From: Ornithinimicrobium ciconiae
Lineage (GTDB): Bacteria; Actinomycetota; Actinomycetes; Actinomycetales; Dermatophilaceae
Assembly (NCBI RefSeq): GCF_007197575.1
Contig: NZ_CP041616.1
Location: 1,116,001 to 1,180,000 of the forward strand
Length of the DNA: 64,000 nt
Direction: 5' to 3'
A program made the position numbers and the translations under genes. The notes beneath the pieces were generated by a model that did no database searches, had not been told where the DNA came from, and was given only the letters and a program-made list of their open reading frames with translations. This document shows positions 38,591-47,576 of this stretch, piece by piece; position 1 is the stretch's first letter; each line of letters opens with the position of its first letter.

Positions 38591-39895
38591 GTGAGCAGGC
38601 AGAGATCACGCTCCAGGGTCGCGCTGGCGCTCTGCGCCGCCTCGGTGCTCGTCGGGTTGACGGCCTGCGGCGGCAGCGAGGACAACACGCGGCTGACCTG
38701 GTATATCAACCCCGACGGCGGAGGATCCAACCCTGAGGGCGGAGGTCAGGCGCAGATCGCCGCGGAGTGCAGTGAGCAGTCGGAGGGCGCCTACTCCATC
38801 GAGATCCAGCTGCTGCCCAACAGCGCCAGCGACCAGCGCCAGCAGTTGCTCCGCCGGCTGGCGGGCAGTGACTCCAGCGTCGACCTGATGAGTTTGGACC
38901 CCCCCTTCATCCCGGAGTTCGCCCAGGCCGGCTTCCTGTCCCCGGTGCCCGAGGACATGGTCGAGACCTTCACCGAGGACCGCGTCGAGTCCTCGGTTGT
39001 GGCCTCGACGTGGAATGACGAGTTGGTCACCGTCCCGTTCTGGGCCAACACCCAGCTGCTCTGGTATCGCAAGAGCGTCGCCGAGGCAGCGGGGTTGAAC
39101 ATCGAGGGCGGCAATGTCACCTGGCAGCAGATCGTCGAGGCCGCGGATGCGCAGGACGTGACGATCGGTGTCCAGGCCAACCGCTACGAGGGCTACACCG
39201 TGTGGATCAATGCGTTGATCGCCGGAGCCGGTGGAGAGATCCTGGTCAATCCGGGGCCGGATCTGGATGACATCGAGCTGGGTCTGGACAGCGACGCCGG
39301 TCGCGCCGCGGCGGACATCGTCCGCTCGGTCGCAGACGCTGGTGTCGGCGGCCCGTCGATGGGCACGAGCGACGAGACCGTGTCGCTGAATCTCTTCCAG
39401 GACCCCGACACCAGCGGCTTCCTGGTGAACTGGCCCTATGTGTGGGCCGCCTTCCCCGCCAACAACGTCGACTTCATCGACGACATCGGCTGGGCGATGT
39501 ATCCCGCGACCAGTGACGAGGGTGACCCGGCGCCGCCCTACGGCGGCATCTCGATCGGGGTTGGTGCCTTCACCGAGGACCCCGACCTCGCCTACCAGGC
39601 CGCGGAGTGCATCACCAACCACGAGCACCAGGTGCTGTATATGACCGGGACCGGCAACCCGGCCTCGCGCGCCGCGGTGTTCGACGAGGCGGAGGTCATC
39701 GACCAGTTCCCGATGGCCGACGTCATCCGCGATTCGCTCGAGGTGGCCGTGCCCCGGCCGCAGACCCAGTTCTACGGCGACCTGTCGACCGCCATCCAGC
39801 GGGAGTGGAGCCCGCCGGGCGCCGTCACCGAAGACACCCCGGCCAGTTCGGCCGACCTCATCATGGCTGTTCTCAGAGGGGAGGCCCTGCTATGA
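38591..39895 (+). CDS. lpqY: LpqY-like sugar-binding lipoprotein
   Basis: 434 residues, the extracellular receptor of an ABC importer. The GTG start is eight bases after AAAGGAG, and the signal peptide ends at LTAC (Cys26). The mature part follows the pattern of mycobacterial LpqY, the trehalose receptor: EIQLLPNSASDQRQQLLRRL, then FWANTQLLWYRKSVAEAAGL, IGVQANRYEGYTVWINALI and FLVNWPYVWAAF. Trehalose as substrate is inferred from this likeness and the SugABC-type partners. Another alpha-glucoside is possible. The stop overlaps the permease ATG. Confidence 0.85.
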   Translation: MSRQRSRSRVALALCAASVLVGLTACGGSEDNTRLTWYINPDGGGSNPEGGGQAQIAAECSEQSEGAYSIEIQLLPNSASDQRQQLLRRLAGSDSSVDLMSLDPPFIPEFAQAGFLSPVPEDMVETFTEDRVESSVVASTWNDELVTVPFWANTQLLWYRKSVAEAAGLNIEGGNVTWQQIVEAADAQDVTIGVQANRYEGYTVWINALIAGAGGEILVNPGPDLDDIELGLDSDAGRAAADIVRSVADAGVGGPSMGTSDETVSLNLFQDPDTSGFLVNWPYVWAAFPANNVDFIDDIGWAMYPATSDEGDPAPPYGGISIGVGAFTEDPDLAYQAAECITNHEHQVLYMTGTGNPASRAAVFDEAEVIDQFPMADVIRDSLEVAVPRPQTQFYGDLSTAIQREWSPPGAVTEDTPASSADLIMAVLRGEALL

Positions 39896-40845
39896 GCACC
39901 GCAACGGCGCCCACCAGCACCCACCGGCAGGACAAGAAGACCAAACCGGTGCTGTCCGACCGGGCCAAGGCCGAGCGCAAGCTCGGCTGGAAGCTGGCCG
40001 GACCCGCCTTCGTCATCATGCTGGCGGTCACCGCCTACCCGATCCTTCAGGCGGTCTGGCTGTCCTTCTTCCGTTACCGGTTGACCGACCCGGACTCCCG
40101 GGAGTTCATCTTCCTCGACAACTACTCCGTGATCTTCACCGACTCGCTCTTCTACCAGGCGCTGTGGAACACGCTGTTCATCACGGTCGTCACGGTGGCG
40201 GTGGAGTTGGTGCTGGGCTTCGCCATCGCGATGCTGATGCACCGGATCGTGCTGCCCCGCAGGACTCTTCGCACGATCGTGCTGATCCCCTACTCGATCA
40301 TCACGGTGGTCTCCGCGTTCGCCTGGCTCTACAGCTTCCGGACGGACACCGGCTATGTCAACGGGTGGCTGAACACCCTGACCCTCGGTGCCTGGGACGC
40401 CTCGTTCGACTGGTTCGGCAGCTGGCTGCCGGCCATGGGCGTGATCATGATCTCGGAGATCTGGAAGACCACACCCTTCATGTCGCTGCTGCTCCTGGCC
40501 GGACTGGCCCAGATCGACGGCGCGATGGAGGAGGCCGCCAAGGTGGACGGCGCCACCTTCTGGCAGCGGCTGTTCAAGGTCGTCCTGCCGAACATGAAGG
40601 CGGCCATCATGGTCGCGGTGCTGTTCCGCACCCTGGACGCCTTCCGCATCTTCGACAACGTCTTCGTCATGACCCGAGGAGCCAATAACACCGAGACCCT
40701 GTCCACGCTGGCCTATAAACAGACCATCGACCGCGTCGAGATCGGGATGGGGTCGGCCCTGTCCGTGGTCCTGTTCCTCCTGGTCTTCGCGATAGCCCTG
40801 CTTTTTATCAGAGGCTTCAAGGTCGACCTGGCCGGATCGAAGTAG
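39892..40845 (+). CDS. sugA: ABC sugar permease, SugA/MalF type
   Basis: 317 residues with six membrane segments, from the ATG overlapping the receptor stop. A cytoplasmic Thr/Lys-rich leader of about 35 residues precedes the first segment (LAGPAFVIMLAVTAYPILQA). The EAA loop that docks the ATPase is MEEAAKVDGATFWQRLFKVV. The next permease starts 12 bases later. Gene order receptor-permease-permease-ATPase matches LpqY-SugABC. Confidence 0.85.
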   Translation: MSTATAPTSTHRQDKKTKPVLSDRAKAERKLGWKLAGPAFVIMLAVTAYPILQAVWLSFFRYRLTDPDSREFIFLDNYSVIFTDSLFYQALWNTLFITVVTVAVELVLGFAIAMLMHRIVLPRRTLRTIVLIPYSIITVVSAFAWLYSFRTDTGYVNGWLNTLTLGAWDASFDWFGSWLPAMGVIMISEIWKTTPFMSLLLLAGLAQIDGAMEEAAKVDGATFWQRLFKVVLPNMKAAIMVAVLFRTLDAFRIFDNVFVMTRGANNTETLSTLAYKQTIDRVEIGMGSALSVVLFLLVFAIALLFIRGFKVDLAGSK

Positions 40846-40857
40846 GAGGAGGCTGAC

Positions 40858-41694
40858 ATGGACGCCACACCGAAGCAGAAGTGGAGCCTGGCCGCGGTCT
40901 CAATCCCGGTCATGCTCTGGACCCTCATCCCGCTGTTCTGGATCTTCTCCCTCGCGGTGAAGCCGCAGTCGATCCAAGCGGACAAGAAGTACTTCCCCCG
41001 CGAGTTCTCCTGGGAGAACTTCCAATTGATCACGACGGGCACCGCCAGCGACCTGTTCAACCCGGCGCTGGTCAACTCCATCGTGGTCTGCCTGATCGCC
41101 ACCATCATCAGTGTCGTGCTCGCGACGTTCTGTGCCTACGCCATCGCGCGGTTGAACTTCCCGGGCAAGAAGCTGATCCTGCTGGTCTCCCTGGCCGTCT
41201 CGTTCTTCCCCGTGATCTCGCTGGTCACGCCACTGTTTGACCTGTGGCGCAATATCGGGTTGTTCGACACCATCCCCGGCCTGGTGATTCCCTATCTGTC
41301 GCTGACCCTGCCGCTCTCGATCTGGGTGCTCTCCGCCTTCTTCCAGCAGATCCCCTGGGAGATGGAGCAGGCGGCCCAGGTGGACGGTGCCACCAGCTGG
41401 CAGGCCTTCCGCAAGGTGATTGTGCCGCTGGCCGCCCCCGGGGTGTTCACCACGGCCCTGATCACCTTCTTCACTGCGTGGAACGACTTCGTCTTCGCGA
41501 TCTCGCTGACGTCGGAGAACGCCCGCACGGTGCCGGCAGCACTGGCCTTCTTCACCGGTGCCAGCCAGTTCGAGCAACCCACCGGAGCCATTTCGGCGGC
41601 TGCGGTGATCGTCACCATCCCGGTCGTGATCCTGGTCCTGATCTTCCAGAAGCGCATCGTGGCCGGGCTGACCTCCGGCGCCGTCAAGGGCTGA
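40858..41694 (+). CDS. sugB: ABC sugar permease, SugB/MalG type
   Basis: 278 residues, six membrane segments, the partner of the preceding permease. GGAGGAGG precedes the ATG. The EAA motif is EQAAQVDGATSWQAFRKVIV. The N-terminal LWTLIPLFWIFSLAVKPQ and the VLATFCAYAIARLNFPGKK segment are typical of MalG-like proteins. Confidence 0.87.
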   Translation: MDATPKQKWSLAAVSIPVMLWTLIPLFWIFSLAVKPQSIQADKKYFPREFSWENFQLITTGTASDLFNPALVNSIVVCLIATIISVVLATFCAYAIARLNFPGKKLILLVSLAVSFFPVISLVTPLFDLWRNIGLFDTIPGLVIPYLSLTLPLSIWVLSAFFQQIPWEMEQAAQVDGATSWQAFRKVIVPLAAPGVFTTALITFFTAWNDFVFAISLTSENARTVPAALAFFTGASQFEQPTGAISAAAVIVTIPVVILVLIFQKRIVAGLTSGAVKG

Positions 41695-41721
41695 GGCCCA
41701 CTCAACCCAAGGAGAACCTCA

Positions 41722-42975
41722 ATGTCACAGATTCAGCTCAAAGAGATCGGCAAGACCTACGCCGACGGCTACGAGGCGGTCAAGGGCGTCAGCATGGACA
41801 TCGCCGACGGCGAGTTCATGATCCTGGTCGGCCCCTCCGGCTGCGGCAAGTCAACCCTGCTGCGGATGGTCGTCGGCCTGGAGGACATCACCTCTGGTGA
41901 CCTGCTCATCGACGGCAAGCGGGTCAACGAGCTCGCACCGCGGGACCGCAACCTGTCGATGGTCTTCCAGAACTACGCGCTCTATCCGCACCTGTCGGTC
42001 TATGAGAACATCGCCTTCCCGCTGCGACTCAACAAGGGCGAGATCAGCGAGGAGGAGGTCAAGCGGCGGGTCTCCGACGCGTCGACCATGCTCGAGCTCA
42101 ATGACCACCTGGACCGCAAGCCGGCCAACCTCTCCGGTGGCCAGCGCCAGCGGGTGGCGATGGGCCGGGCCATCGTGCGCGACGCCGACGCCTTCCTGTT
42201 TGACGAGCCGCTGTCCAACCTGGATGCCAAGCTGCGCGGCCAGATGCGCACTGAGATCGCCCGCATGCAGCGCCGCCTGGGGCAGACCACGATCTATGTC
42301 ACACACGACCAGACCGAGGCGATGACCCTGGGCGACCGGGTCACCGTCCTCAAGAAGGGCGTCGTGCAGCAGATCGCGTCCCCGCGCGAGCTCTACGAAC
42401 AACCGGTCAACCTGTTCGTGGCCGGGTTCATCGGATCCCCGCCGATGAACTTCCTGCCGGCTCGCGTCCGGGACAACGTCCTGGAGCTGCCGTTCTGTGA
42501 GGTCAGCTTCGGCGAGGAGTTCGCCGGGAAGGTCGCCGGCAAGGAGCTGGTCATCGTCGGGCTGCGCCCGGAGTTCGTCAAGGACGCGGAGATCCAGGAG
42601 CCGGGTGCCAATGCCATCCACTTCGAGGCCGACGTGGACGTCACCGAGTGGCTCGGCAACGAGCTGTATGCCTATGTCCCCTTCGAGGCTGACCAGTCCG
42701 TGCAGCACAAACTCGACGAGCTGGACCGTGATCTCGACGGTGAGGGCATGCGCACCCAGATGGTGGTCAACCTGGAGGCGCGCTCCCGGGTCAAGGAGGG
42801 CGAGCGTGCTCGGTTCTTCTTCGATCCGATGCTGATGCACGTCTTCGACCCGGAGACGGGTGACAACCTCACGCGCGACGAGGAGGCGGCCGAGCGGATC
42901 GCCGCGGAGAGCGAGGAGGACCGCAAGCGCGCCCTGGCGCGGGCCAAGCGGTTGGACGCCGAGGCGAGCGCCTGA
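41722..42975 (+). CDS. sugC: ABC sugar transporter ATPase, SugC/MalK type
   Basis: 417 residues. Walker A GPSGCGKST (about 39-47), Q-loop FQNYALYPHLSVYENI, signature LSGGQRQRVAMGRA, Walker B FLFDEPLSNLD, and VTHDQTEAMTLG with the switch His. A C-terminal TOBE/regulatory domain follows, with an unusually long Glu/Arg-rich end (about 360-417). ATPases of this class can serve several sugar importers. The gene ends four bases from the convergent kinase gene. Confidence 0.9.
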   Translation: MSQIQLKEIGKTYADGYEAVKGVSMDIADGEFMILVGPSGCGKSTLLRMVVGLEDITSGDLLIDGKRVNELAPRDRNLSMVFQNYALYPHLSVYENIAFPLRLNKGEISEEEVKRRVSDASTMLELNDHLDRKPANLSGGQRQRVAMGRAIVRDADAFLFDEPLSNLDAKLRGQMRTEIARMQRRLGQTTIYVTHDQTEAMTLGDRVTVLKKGVVQQIASPRELYEQPVNLFVAGFIGSPPMNFLPARVRDNVLELPFCEVSFGEEFAGKVAGKELVIVGLRPEFVKDAEIQEPGANAIHFEADVDVTEWLGNELYAYVPFEADQSVQHKLDELDRDLDGEGMRTQMVVNLEARSRVKEGERARFFFDPMLMHVFDPETGDNLTRDEEAAERIAAESEEDRKRALARAKRLDAEASA

Positions 42976-42979
42976 GGGT

Positions 42980-43912
42980 TTAGTCGCTGACGGACAGGTC
43001 TGAGCGGGTCGGTGCTGCGGCACCGGCCCGCTCGATCGTCCAGTAGGCGCAGGCGCTCGCCCGCGCAACCGCTGGGAGTATGTCGTCCAGCCCGGCCGTG
43101 CGCAGTGCCTCCCTGGCCTCGCGACCCCCGAGAAGGCCGGCATCCAGCAGCCCGGAGAGCAGTCCGGCCATGAACGAGTCGCCGGCCCCGACGGTGTCCA
43201 CGACCCGTGCCGGGACCGCTTGCACCGCGGCCTCCTCACCCGCCGCCGGGAGGTGCACCAGTGCGCCGTCCGGCCCACGGGTGATGACGATGACCGACGG
43301 ACCCAGCTGGCCCCAGAGGCGAGCCACCTCGAAGACCGGTGCACCGGCATACAGCCAGGCGAGGTCCTCGTCGCTGGTCTTGACGACGTCGGACCAGCCG
43401 ATGAGCTCCTCGACGCGGGCGCGGACGTCATGGGGCTCACCCATGATGCTGGGCCGCAGGTTGGGGTCATAGCTGATGGTGGCGTCCGCCCGGGACCGCT
43501 GGACCAGCTCCAGGACCTGACTGGCGCCGGGCTCGAGCGTCGCGGCGATGGAGCCGGTGTGCAGGTGCACACCACCTGGTGGGTCGATCGGGGGGAGGTC
43601 CCAGGGCAGGTCGAAGTCGTAGGTGGCCACGCCCGCCTCGTCGAGGTGGGCCGTGGCGGTGGGGGTGCGGTCCGCCGCCTCGCTGCCAGGACTCAGCCGG
43701 ACCCCGGTCGCGGCCAGGTGATCCTGGATGCGCCGGCCCCGCTCGTCCGGTCCCAGGTGGGTGAGCAGCTCGGCGGGATGGCCCAGACGGGACAGGCCGA
43801 TGGCCACGTTGGCGGGGGAGCCGCCCACATGCTCCTCACGCCCGGCGGGGCCGAGCACGATGTCGATCAGGGCCTCGCCGACCACCAGGGTGCGTGCTGC
43901 TTGGGACGCCAT
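42980..43912 (-). CDS. PfkB-family sugar kinase (fructokinase-like)
   Basis: 310 residues. N-terminal ribokinase motif GSPANVAIGLSRLGHPAELL, and C-terminal catalytic motif VVDTVGAGDSFMAGLLSGLL with the base Asp. The overall form suits a fructokinase, but the substrate is not certain. It lies directly downstream of glpX on the same strand (four-base gap), so kinase and fructose-1,6-bisphosphatase are likely co-expressed, linking free-sugar entry with gluconeogenesis. Confidence 0.9.
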   Translation of the reverse strand: MASQAARTLVVGEALIDIVLGPAGREEHVGGSPANVAIGLSRLGHPAELLTHLGPDERGRRIQDHLAATGVRLSPGSEAADRTPTATAHLDEAGVATYDFDLPWDLPPIDPPGGVHLHTGSIAATLEPGASQVLELVQRSRADATISYDPNLRPSIMGEPHDVRARVEELIGWSDVVKTSDEDLAWLYAGAPVFEVARLWGQLGPSVIVITRGPDGALVHLPAAGEEAAVQAVPARVVDTVGAGDSFMAGLLSGLLDAGLLGGREAREALRTAGLDDILPAVARASACAYWTIERAGAAAPTRSDLSVSD

Positions 43913-43916
43913 CCGG

Positions 43917-44942
43917 TCAGTCCGTGCCGCCGCGGCCGACGAGGTCGGCGACCTTGTTGAGCCGGTGGTGGGCCTCGATCTCGCGGATGGTGCCCGACTT
44001 GGAGCGCATCACCAGGGAGTAGGTGATCGCGGACCCGCCGCTGGCGAAGCGCACACCGCGCAGCAGCTCGCCGTTGGTGATGCCGGTGGCCACGAAGAAA
44101 CAGTTGTCGCCGGTCACCAGGTCGTCGGTGGCCAGGACGGCGTCCAGGTCATGACCGGCGTCGATGGCGCCCTGGCGCTCCTCGTCGTCCTTGGGCCACA
44201 GCTTGCCCTGGATGACCCCGCCCATGGCCTTGACCGCGCAGGCGGTGATGATGCCCTCGGGGGTGCCGCCGATGCCGAGCAGCATGTCGATGCCCGACTC
44301 GTCGCGGGCGGCGGCGATGCCACCGGCCACGTCGCCGTCGGTGATGAACTTCAACCGGGCCCCGGCCTCCCGGACCTCCTGGGCGAGCTGCTCGTGGCGG
44401 GGACGGTCGAGCATGACCACCGTGATGTCCTCGACGCCGCGCTTCTTGGCCTTGGCGACGCGACGGACGTTCTCCTTGACCGGCAGGCGGATGTCAACGT
44501 GGTCGGCCGCCTCGGGGCCGACCACCAGCTTGTCCATATAGAAGACGGCGCTCGGGTCATACATCGTCCCGGACTCGGAGACCGCCATGACGGCGATGGC
44601 GTTGTCCATGCCCTTGGCCGTCAGCGTCGTGCCGTCGATCGGGTCCACGGCAACGTCGACCTTGGGTCCGGTGCCGTCGCCGACCTTCTCGCCGTTGAAG
44701 AGCATCGGTGCCTCGTCCTTCTCCCCCTCACCGATGACGACGATGCCGTCCATCGCGACTCCGGAGATGACCTTGCGCATCGCGGCGACGGCGGCACCGT
44801 CGGCGAGGTTCTTGTCGCCCATGCCCACCCAGCGAGCGGCGGCCAGGGCGGCGGCCTCGGTGACTCGCACCAGCTCCAGAGCCAGGTTGCGGTCGGGCAG
44901 GACCGACTGGTGTGACGTGCTGCGGGCGTCCTCGGTGGGCAT
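43917..44942 (-). CDS. glpX: Fructose-1,6-bisphosphatase, class II
   Basis: 341 residues. Hydrolyses fructose-1,6-bisphosphate in gluconeogenesis, the sole such enzyme in many actinobacteria. The start is behind GAGGAG and gives [20 protein letters not shown]. The metal/phosphate sites are [26 protein letters not shown], and [21 protein letters not shown] longer frame upstream runs antisense to the neighbouring gene and is rejected. It is divergent from the DUF4245 gene. Confidence 0.96.
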   Translation of the reverse strand: MPTEDARSTSHQSVLPDRNLALELVRVTEAAALAAARWVGMGDKNLADGAAVAAMRKVISGVAMDGIVVIGEGEKDEAPMLFNGEKVGDGTGPKVDVAVDPIDGTTLTAKGMDNAIAVMAVSESGTMYDPSAVFYMDKLVVGPEAADHVDIRLPVKENVRRVAKAKKRGVEDITVVMLDRPRHEQLAQEVREAGARLKFITDGDVAGGIAAARDESGIDMLLGIGGTPEGIITACAVKAMGGVIQGKLWPKDDEERQGAIDAGHDLDAVLATDDLVTGDNCFFVATGITNGELLRGVRFASGGSAITYSLVMRSKSGTIREIEAHHRLNKVADLVGRGGTD

Positions 44943-45016
44943 GCTCGGCTCCTCGGCAGGTGGGCGACGTTGCTGCCCCGACACTACCGCCCGGCTGTCA
45001 GTGGGACGATAGGAGT

Positions 45017-45754
45017 GTGAGCCGCAGCCCCGAGACCAACCCGACCACCCGTGAGGAGACCGCACAGGACCAGGAGCGCCCTGTGCCAGACCAGGACGAG
45101 CCCACCCAGGACCAGGGAGTGGAACCCGTGCCCCACCGGGGGCAGACCGCGCCCGACGAGGGCGCCGACACCCCGCCGACCACCGATGGTCCGCAGCAGG
45201 GCGAGGACAAGTCGGTCGCCCGGCTGCGCAACTACTCGGTCCAGAACATGGTCTACTCCCTTCTCGCGGTCCTGGCCCTCGCGTTTGCCTGGTGGGCTCT
45301 GATGCCCAACCCCGATCAGCTCGAACGTCGACCGGTCGAGGTGGACATGGTCTCGCCCTACGCGGCGGCGGAGTCCGACTTCCCGGTGTGGACACCGGAA
45401 GCCTTCCTGGGGGAGGACTGGACGGCCAACTTCGCCACCTTTGAGACGCACGCCGGGTCGCTGTCCTGGCGGGTGGGTCTGGTCACCCCCGCGGGAGAGT
45501 ATGTCGAGATCTCCCAGACCGCTCAGGCCACCCCGGAGTGGGTGGGCGCCCTGACGGAGAAGGCGGGGGAGCAGGTCGGGACCCGCACGATCACCGGACC
45601 CGACGGCCCGGCGGAGTGGACCGCCTACGAGGGTGAGGAGCGTGCTGTAGTCCTCGAGCCCGAGCAGGGCGAGGTCGGCACGACCCTGGTGCGCGGGACG
45701 GCCGGATGGCCCGAGATCGAGGAGTTCATCGGCAAGCTCGAGGTCGCTGGCTGA
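45017..45754 (+). CDS. DUF4245-type membrane-anchored protein
   Basis: About 245 residues. A Glu/Gln/Asp/Pro-rich cytoplasmic N terminus (to about 70), one membrane segment ([20 protein letters not shown]) and an extracytoplasmic domain with [20 protein letters not shown] and [14 protein letters not shown] are visible. This arrangement next to glpX is the usual setting for DUF4245 in actinobacteria. Function is unknown. The GTG start is uncertain, because AGGAG lies only one base before it. GTGs at 45081 or 45119 could serve instead, or the message may be leaderless. Confidence 0.75.
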   Translation: MSRSPETNPTTREETAQDQERPVPDQDEPTQDQGVEPVPHRGQTAPDEGADTPPTTDGPQQGEDKSVARLRNYSVQNMVYSLLAVLALAFAWWALMPNPDQLERRPVEVDMVSPYAAAESDFPVWTPEAFLGEDWTANFATFETHAGSLSWRVGLVTPAGEYVEISQTAQATPEWVGALTEKAGEQVGTRTITGPDGPAEWTAYEGEERAVVLEPEQGEVGTTLVRGTAGWPEIEEFIGKLEVAG

Positions 45755-45766
45755 CCCCGCCGCTCG

Positions 45767-46324
45767 TCAGAGGTCGAGGGGCAGGCGCTGCGTCTCCGGC
45801 CACGGGTCGGTGACCAGCCGCGAATAGGTGTGCACGTCGACGCGCACACCGTCCACCAGGAACTTCTCCCGCTCGACACCCTCCATGACAAAACCGGCGG
45901 CCCGGGCCACTCCGCCGGAAGCCGGGTTGTTGGCACGGTGGCCGAGCTCGAGCCGGTGCAGGAACATGTCGGTGAGCGCATAGTCAGCCAGGGTGACCGC
46001 CGCGCGCGACATCCATCCCCTGCCGCGGTGCTCGCGGTGCATCCAGTACCAGAACCAGCCGGTCTCGTTCTCCTGGTCGATCGAGCTCACCACGACCGCA
46101 CCGATCATCGAGCCGCCCAGGTCGAGGGCCAGGGCCAGGCGCTCGCCGCGACCGCCCATGAAGCTGACCCAGTTCTGAGCCTCCTCCAGGGTGCGGATCG
46201 TGCCCTGTCGGCGCATGGCGTCGTCGTCGAAGGCGTCGAGCACCGCCGGCGCGTCGCGCTCCTCGATGACCCGCAGCCGGGGCAGGTCAGGCACCACCTG
46301 GAGCGTGGAGGGGGCGTCAGTCAT
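45767..46324 (-). CDS. GNAT-family acetyltransferase (RimJ/RimL type)
   Basis: 185 residues. Probably transfers an acetyl group to a protein N terminus or small amine. The acetyl-CoA loop is REHRGRGWMSRAAVTLADYA, and the C-terminal RLELGHRANNPASGGVARAA and GFVMEGVEREKFLVDG are characteristic of RimJ/RimL-like enzymes. The target is unknown. The start overlaps the end of xseB by eight bases, and a longer frame upstream reads through xseB repeats and is rejected. Confidence 0.9.
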   Translation of the reverse strand: MTDAPSTLQVVPDLPRLRVIEERDAPAVLDAFDDDAMRRQGTIRTLEEAQNWVSFMGGRGERLALALDLGGSMIGAVVVSSIDQENETGWFWYWMHREHRGRGWMSRAAVTLADYALTDMFLHRLELGHRANNPASGGVARAAGFVMEGVEREKFLVDGVRVDVHTYSRLVTDPWPETQRLPLDL

Positions 46325-46682
46325 CCGCAGGGTCGTCCTCGTCGATCGCGTCCCCCGCCTGGTCCGCCTGGCTGCCGGTCCCCTCGTCCACAGCCTGGTC
46401 CGTCTGGCTGCCGGTCCTCTCGTCCCCAGCCTGGCCCGTCTGGCTGCCGGTCCCCTCGTCCCCAGCGCCCGGTGCGGCGCGGTCCAGCTGCTGCTGTGCC
46501 TGGTCCAGCTTGGCCTTGCAGTGTGCGGCGAGAGCCTCTCCACGCTCCCAGAGCGTCATCGACTCCTCCAGGGAGGCGCTGCCGCCCTCGATGCGGGCGA
46601 CGATCCCGACCAGCTCGTCCCGCGCGTCCTCATAACTGAGTTCGCTGATCTCCTCGGTCGCCTGGCTGCTGTCCGCGCTCAT
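46317..46682 (-). CDS. xseB: Exodeoxyribonuclease VII small subunit with a repeat tail
   Basis: 121 residues. With XseA it degrades single-stranded DNA. The family core is residues 16-70 (LSYEDARDELVGIVARIEGG, SLEESMTLWERGEALAAHC). XseB is normally 70-85 residues. Here a tail adds three tandem 12-residue units of the type DEGTGSQTGQAG (75-110) and an acidic end. An NADP-reductase-like gene stands between xseB and xseA, although they are usually adjacent. Confidence 0.93.
   Translation of the reverse strand: MSADSSQATEEISELSYEDARDELVGIVARIEGGSASLEESMTLWERGEALAAHCKAKLDQAQQQLDRAAPGAGDEGTGSQTGQAGDERTGSQTDQAVDEGTGSQADQAGDAIDEDDPADD
46353..46460 (-). repeat. Three 36-bp tandem units inside xseB
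   Basis: Encodes DEGTGSQTGQAG, DERTGSQTDQAV and DEGTGSQADQAG. The unit length is a multiple of three, so copy number can change without breaking the frame. Confidence 0.8.
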
Positions 46683-46709
46683 GGAAAGACTCTAACGTCG
46701 CCCACACCG

Positions 46710-47375
46710 TCACCCGGCAGAGCTCGCCCGGCCCTGCTGGCTCACCGAGGGCCGAGAGAGCATCGTCTCCAGCTGTGCGGCGACCACGTCTGCCCCGAAG
46801 GCCTCGGTCCCAGGCTGCAGCGCCGCGCCGCTGGCCAGCGGCCCGACGACCACCGGGTCGAACCCCAGATCGTCGACGATCCGGGAGGCAGTCGCCAGGT
46901 CCGCCGGGTCGTCGCCGGCGATGCCGATCGCCGTGCGGCCGGGGGCACCCGCTGGCCGCGCCTGGTCCTCGATGTCGTGGTAGCCCATGTGGTTGAACGC
47001 CTTGACCACCCGGGCGGCGGGCAGAAACCGCTGGACGATCTCACTCGTGGAGGTGTCTGGATCGGTGAGGTCGTCGCGCACCCCGTCGACCTCCCACCAG
47101 TAGTTCATGGCGTCCAGGACCAGCTTGCCGGCCAGCGCGTCAACCGGCAGGGTGTGGTGCTTGCCCAGCGGCAGCGCCAGGATGACCACATCGGCCTTGA
47201 GCGCGGCGTCGACCGCGGTCGCCGGGACCGCGCCGGGCACCAGCACCTCGATCGTGAGCGAGATCTGGGCCGGGTCACCGGAGCCGGCGATCAACACCTC
47301 GTGCCCCGCGGCGACCGCGTGCCGCGCGAGGACGGTGCCGACCTTGCCAGCGCCCAGGATGGCGAGGGTGCTCAT
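46710..47375 (-). CDS. NADP/F420-dependent oxidoreductase-like protein
   Basis: 221 residues. The N-terminal Rossmann motif [20 protein letters not shown] is followed by [20 protein letters not shown], the pattern of the F420:NADP oxidoreductase domain (NAD-binding, coenzyme-F420-dependent). Many such proteins are related only in fold, so F420 use is not shown. GGAAGG precedes the start. It is inserted between xseB and xseA. Confidence 0.85.
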   Translation of the reverse strand: MSTLAILGAGKVGTVLARHAVAAGHEVLIAGSGDPAQISLTIEVLVPGAVPATAVDAALKADVVILALPLGKHHTLPVDALAGKLVLDAMNYWWEVDGVRDDLTDPDTSTSEIVQRFLPAARVVKAFNHMGYHDIEDQARPAGAPGRTAIGIAGDDPADLATASRIVDDLGFDPVVVGPLASGAALQPGTEAFGADVVAAQLETMLSRPSVSQQGRASSAG

Positions 47376-47473
47376 GCGCAACCTTCCGTGAGGGGAGTGC
47401 CGTGGCGGCAGCGCGGGATGAGACCGGCGCGCCACGGCCGTTGAAGCGTCATCTAGTGCCAACGATGCGGCCC

Positions 47474-47565
47474 GCACGGTATTCCGGTGGGGCGCGGGCC
47501 GCCGTGGCGGCGACGGGCTGCACGGTATTCCGGTGGGTCTGGGCCGCCCTGGCTGCGACCCGTGA
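47474..47565. repeat. 46-bp imperfect tandem duplication
   Basis: Two units, 47474-47519 and 47520-47565, share GCACGGTATTCCGGTGGG exactly and most of the following GGGCCGCC..TGGC.GCGAC. They lie in the 200-base gap between the oxidoreductase start and the xseA stop, which has no other feature I can support. Confidence 0.7.
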
Positions 47566-47576
47566 CGAGAGAGTGC

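Noticed and set aside
44912-45016. Upstream extension of the DUF4245 gene
   Set aside because: It overlaps the glpX start region antisense and shows no protein-like composition before the GTG.
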